Assembly: GCA_044870295.1 (NCBI GenBank)
Contig: JBIOYQ010000095.1
Span: forward strand, 1 to 17,868
Source of the DNA: AC-52 sp044870295
GTDB lineage: Bacteria > Actinomycetota > UBA4738
Direction: 5' to 3'
DNA length: 17,868 bases
Of the stretch, positions 14,970 through 17,868 are shown piece by piece. Below the pieces are notes generated by a model that made no database searches, was not told the DNA's origin, and saw nothing but the letters and a program-made list of their open reading frames with translations. The translations under genes and the position numbers were made by a program. Within the stretch, counting starts at the first letter, position 1, and each line of letters starts with the position of its first letter.

Positions 14970-16726
14970 GTGGCCTCCGTCCCGGCTCCCAGGGCGACGG
15001 CCGCCTCCGTGCCGGGTTCCCCCGGCCTCAGCCACTGGTCCTGGGTGCGCTCCTCGTCCTGCAGCTCGCGCATCCGTCGAACGTTGGGGATGACCCCCTG
15101 GGGGCGCAGGATCATGATGCCCACCAAGACCGCGCCGTAGATCAGCAGCTGGTAGTCCTGAAACTCGGTGAGGAACCCCGGCAGCCCGATCAGGATCAAC
15201 GCGCCGACCACGACCCCCGGGATGCTCCCCATGCCTCCGAGGATCACGACGGCGAGCGCCGTGATCGAGACCAGGATGGTGAAGCTGGCCGGTGAGAGCG
15301 AGCCGATCTGGACGGCGAACAGGGAACCGGAGAGCGCACCGATGGCGGCGCCGGTGCCGAACGCCAACAGCTTGTACTTGACGGTGCTGATGCCCATGGC
15401 CTCGGCCACCTGCTCGTCCTCGCGCATAGCGCTCCAAGCCCGCCCGACACGAGAGTTGGCCAGCCGCCACGACACGAACACCGCGAGGGCGCAGAACCCC
15501 AGGGCCAGGTAGTAGAAGGGCTGCGTGTCCCGGAAGGTCACCGACCCGATGTGGGGCGCGGGGATGCCGATCAGCCCCTGCGCGCCGCCCAGGAACGGTT
15601 TGAGCCAGTCGGAGGTCACCAGGACGCGAGCGATCTCGCCGAACGCCAGCGTCACGAGAGCCAGGTAGTCCCCTCGGAGTCGCAGGACAGGGCCACCGAT
15701 CAGCAGGCCGGCGACCACCGCGATCACGATAACGATGGGCAGGGCCTCTGCGTACGAGAGGCCGGGGTGCAGGTGCGACCCTGAGTTGGCCGCGGCCGTG
15801 AGCACACCTGTGGCGTAGGCCCCCACGGCGAAGAACGCCACGTACCCAAGATCGAGGAGGCCGGCGTAGCCGACCACGATGTTCAGGCCCAGGCCCATCA
15901 GCAGGAAGATGCCCACACGCCCGAGGACCAGGCTGAGGAAGGAGCCAAGCAGCCACGGGAGCACCAGCAACACCAGGACGAGCACCATCGCCCCGAACCC
16001 CAGGAGAGGTTTCCGTCCTTCGGCGGCCTGGCTCTGGAGGTGCTCTCGGATCAACGGGGCCCTGGTCGACCACGCCGCCACTACGGCGGTCACCAGCAGG
16101 AAGACGACGATCGCCCCGAGATAGGTCAGTCCCCCGAACTGGGGGCTGTACAGCCAGCCGGTCGCAACGCCCAGCTGGGTCAAGGCCACGCGGACCACGT
16201 TCTGCAGCATCCCGGCCAGCAGGGTCATCACCAGGCCGATCTGGATGGGCCTCCGCACACTCATCCCGAGGTAGTTGAGGCCCGCACCCAAGGCGGCCAA
16301 CGCGGAGCAGGCGATGAACAGGACGACCACGCCGGCGCCGGCGCTTCGCTCGAAGGCCATGATCGTCATGAGCTGCGGCGTGACCGACGTGAAGATGTTC
16401 CTCACCGCTCCCTCCGGGAAGACGTGCACCAGCAGGATCCCCAGAGCGGGCAGGGCTGCCGCCACCCCACCGGCCATCAGGCCGGCCAGCAGGGCTTGCC
16501 TCCGAGGAGGCTGTTCGACCACACCGCCCCGGACGCGAGGGCGCGCCATCAGGAACCCGGCGAACACCGGTGGCAGCAGGATGAACACCTGGCCCAGTGT
16601 GAGCTTGTCCTCCACGATATTGATCGCGTCGAACCGCTGGACCATCCCGACCAGGGCGACGTACAGGATGCCCAGCCCTCCCAGGAGACCGGCGTTCACC
16701 GCCCGGCGGGTGACGGCCCGGCTCAT
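14966..16726 (-). CDS. livM: ABC transporter permease LivM with a long N-terminal membrane extension
   Basis: This is the membrane permease that pairs with LivH. The C-terminal part (about 243-550) is standard LivM: GYAGLLDLGYVAFFAVGAYATG (287-308), LRLRGDYLALVTLAFGEI (348-365), the ATPase-contact loop GRAWSAMREDEQVAEAMGIS (428-447) and LGGMGSIPGVVVGA (496-509). At 586 residues it is much longer than the usual 300-420. The extra N-terminal 240 residues hold about six hydrophobic segments (near 11-30, 41-60, 78-102, 130-152, 163-183, 198-218). I do not recognise them as a named domain. The ATG at 16726 is separated by one base from the livH stop. A charged tail (about 550-586) ends the protein. 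Confidence 0.9.
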   Translation of the reverse strand: MSRAVTRRAVNAGLLGGLGILYVALVGMVQRFDAINIVEDKLTLGQVFILLPPVFAGFLMARPRVRGGVVEQPPRRQALLAGLMAGGVAAALPALGILLVHVFPEGAVRNIFTSVTPQLMTIMAFERSAGAGVVVLFIACSALAALGAGLNYLGMSVRRPIQIGLVMTLLAGMLQNVVRVALTQLGVATGWLYSPQFGGLTYLGAIVVFLLVTAVVAAWSTRAPLIREHLQSQAAEGRKPLLGFGAMVLVLVLLVLPWLLGSFLSLVLGRVGIFLLMGLGLNIVVGYAGLLDLGYVAFFAVGAYATGVLTAAANSGSHLHPGLSYAEALPIVIVIAVVAGLLIGGPVLRLRGDYLALVTLAFGEIARVLVTSDWLKPFLGGAQGLIGIPAPHIGSVTFRDTQPFYYLALGFCALAVFVSWRLANSRVGRAWSAMREDEQVAEAMGISTVKYKLLAFGTGAAIGALSGSLFAVQIGSLSPASFTILVSITALAVVILGGMGSIPGVVVGALILIGLPGFLTEFQDYQLLIYGAVLVGIMILRPQGVIPNVRRMRELQDEERTQDQWLRPGEPGTEAAVALGAGTEAT

Positions 16727-16727
16727 C

Positions 16728-17837
16728 TCAGACCTTCTCCGGTTCGCCGGTGCCCATGATCCCGCCGGGCCGGAAGATCAGCACCAGGACCAGGATCGTG
16801 AAGTAGATGACGTCCTTCAGCTGGTTGGCTCCGGGGATGTGGAAGCCGGTCAGGAACAGCGAAGGTCCCACGGATTCCAGAAGGCCGATCAGCAGCCCTC
16901 CGATGGCGGCGCCCGCGATGCTGCCGATCCCGCCCAGCACCGCGGCGGTGAAGGCCTTGATGCCGGGGACGAAGCCCATGAACGGCCCGACGACCCCGAA
17001 CACCATCGCGAACAGCACTCCGGCCATCCCGGCGAGCAGCCCGCCGATGGCGAAGGTGCTCACGACGACGCGATCGACGTCGATCCCCATCAGCGCGGCC
17101 ATCTCTCGGTCCTCCGACACCGCCCGCATCGACTTCCCGGTCTTGGTCTTGGCCACGAACAGCGTCAGCCCGATGATGGCCAGCAGGGCGACGATGATGA
17201 CGATGGCCTGCGCCCGCAAGATCGGAACCCCCAGGATCGTCCACTTCCCGTCCAACACGTCCGGGACGGGATAGCCGCGCGTCTGGGCCCCGAAGAAGCC
17301 GCGGAACGTGTTCTGCAGGAACAGCGACGCTCCGATGGCGGTGATCAGCGGGACGAGACGCGGCGCGTTGCGCAGCGGACGGTACGCCACGCGTTCCAGC
17401 AGGATGGCCACGCCCATCGAGACGACCATCGCCGTGGCCAGGAGGATCACGATGGCCAGCAGCGGATCGGAGTTCAGCATGCCCTTGCCCTCCGGCCCGG
17501 CCAGCGTCTTGGCGACGAAGTACGAGCCGAACGTCCCGGCCATGAACACTTCGCCGTGGGCGAAGTTGATCATCTTCAAGATGCCGTACACCATCGTGTA
17601 CCCGAGGGCGATGATGGCGTAGATCGCGCCCTGGGCCACCCCGAACACCACGAGATCCCGCCAGGCGGTGCTGCTGAACGTCCCCAGACGGAGTGTCTTG
17701 AACGAGCCGATGGTGACGAACGCCACCACGGCAACGCCCAGGCCCCACTGGATGACCCTCCGGGTGGGGAAACGGCTCAGGCGACTCAATCCCGCCTGTC
17801 TGGGCCGTCTCTCTATCACTCGAGTCGCGTGCCCCAT
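16728..17837 (-). CDS. livH: ABC transporter permease LivH
   Basis: This is the other membrane permease of the Liv-type importer, with 369 residues. Typical blocks are GYTMVYGILKMINFAHGEV (79-97), LLERVAYRPLRNAPRLVPLI (146-165), the ATPase-contact loop KSMRAVSEDREMAALMGID (235-253) and AVLGGIGSIAGAAIGGLLIG (299-318). An N-terminal basic region (1-27) and one extra hydrophobic segment (about 30-46) precede the core. The start is the ATG at 17837, with GGAG six bases upstream. It is the first gene seen of the operon. The solute-binding protein (livK) is not in the window and may lie just upstream. Confidence 0.93.
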   Translation of the reverse strand: MGHATRVIERRPRQAGLSRLSRFPTRRVIQWGLGVAVVAFVTIGSFKTLRLGTFSSTAWRDLVVFGVAQGAIYAIIALGYTMVYGILKMINFAHGEVFMAGTFGSYFVAKTLAGPEGKGMLNSDPLLAIVILLATAMVVSMGVAILLERVAYRPLRNAPRLVPLITAIGASLFLQNTFRGFFGAQTRGYPVPDVLDGKWTILGVPILRAQAIVIIVALLAIIGLTLFVAKTKTGKSMRAVSEDREMAALMGIDVDRVVVSTFAIGGLLAGMAGVLFAMVFGVVGPFMGFVPGIKAFTAAVLGGIGSIAGAAIGGLLIGLLESVGPSLFLTGFHIPGANQLKDVIYFTILVLVLIFRPGGIMGTGEPEKV

Positions 17838-17868
17838 CGCAGCTCCGTTGATACGAGACAGCTGCGGG

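Noticed and set aside
14970..16073. An N-terminal extension of livG reaching 16073
   Set aside because: It is an alternate frame of livM with low-complexity Arg/Pro content. The GTGA stop-start overlap at 14969 gives the expected LivG start.

Overview
The window is about 70% G+C, with GTG and TTG start codons in regular use. Its polA-rpsA order, its proteasome-activator (Bpa) gene and a proofreading-dead Pol I all point to an actinobacterium or a close high-G+C relative, perhaps an uncultured lineage. It reads as ordinary chromosome. I see no transposase, integrase, phage gene or CRISPR array.

Layout. (1) 1-3647, minus strand: the start of ribosomal protein S1 (rpsA, cut by the window edge) downstream of DNA polymerase I (polA). 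(2) 3765-4610, plus: a ZIP-family metal transporter. (3) 4611-5107: a gene-free stretch of about 500 bases. It holds a consensus-like promoter followed at once by a roughly 200-nt segment closed by an 11-bp helix and containing two related GCAA-capped hairpins, then a separate 17-bp helix. It ends at bpa (5108-5572). (4) tRNA-Leu(CAA) with encoded CCA, a CRP/FNR-type regulator, and a strong 15-bp hairpin terminator. (5) 6651-8405, minus: an orphan lipoprotein solute-binding protein of the oligopeptide family. (6) 8576-10277, plus: split aconitase X (large and swivel subunits). (7) 17837 down to 10274, minus: one tightly packed operon, livH-livM-livG-livF, ornithine-cyclodeaminase-family reductase, sarcosine-oxidase-beta-like flavoprotein, monomeric-sarcosine-oxidase-like flavoprotein. 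It ends tail to tail with the aconitase X pair, sharing bases of the two stop codons.

How the genes may work together. Regions 5-7 look like an uptake and breakdown locus for an imino acid or N-methyl amino acid. Bacterial aconitase X homologues dehydrate cis-3-hydroxy-L-proline to delta1-pyrroline-2-carboxylate, and reductases of the ornithine-cyclodeaminase family turn that into L-proline. The two flavin amine oxidases would then oxidise proline, sarcosine or a related secondary amine, with the Liv-type ABC transporter as importer. The individual families are well supported. The exact substrate is inference.

The least explained part is the structured region upstream of bpa. It behaves like a non-coding RNA or a long structured leader, and I could not match it to a riboswitch or RNA family that I know.
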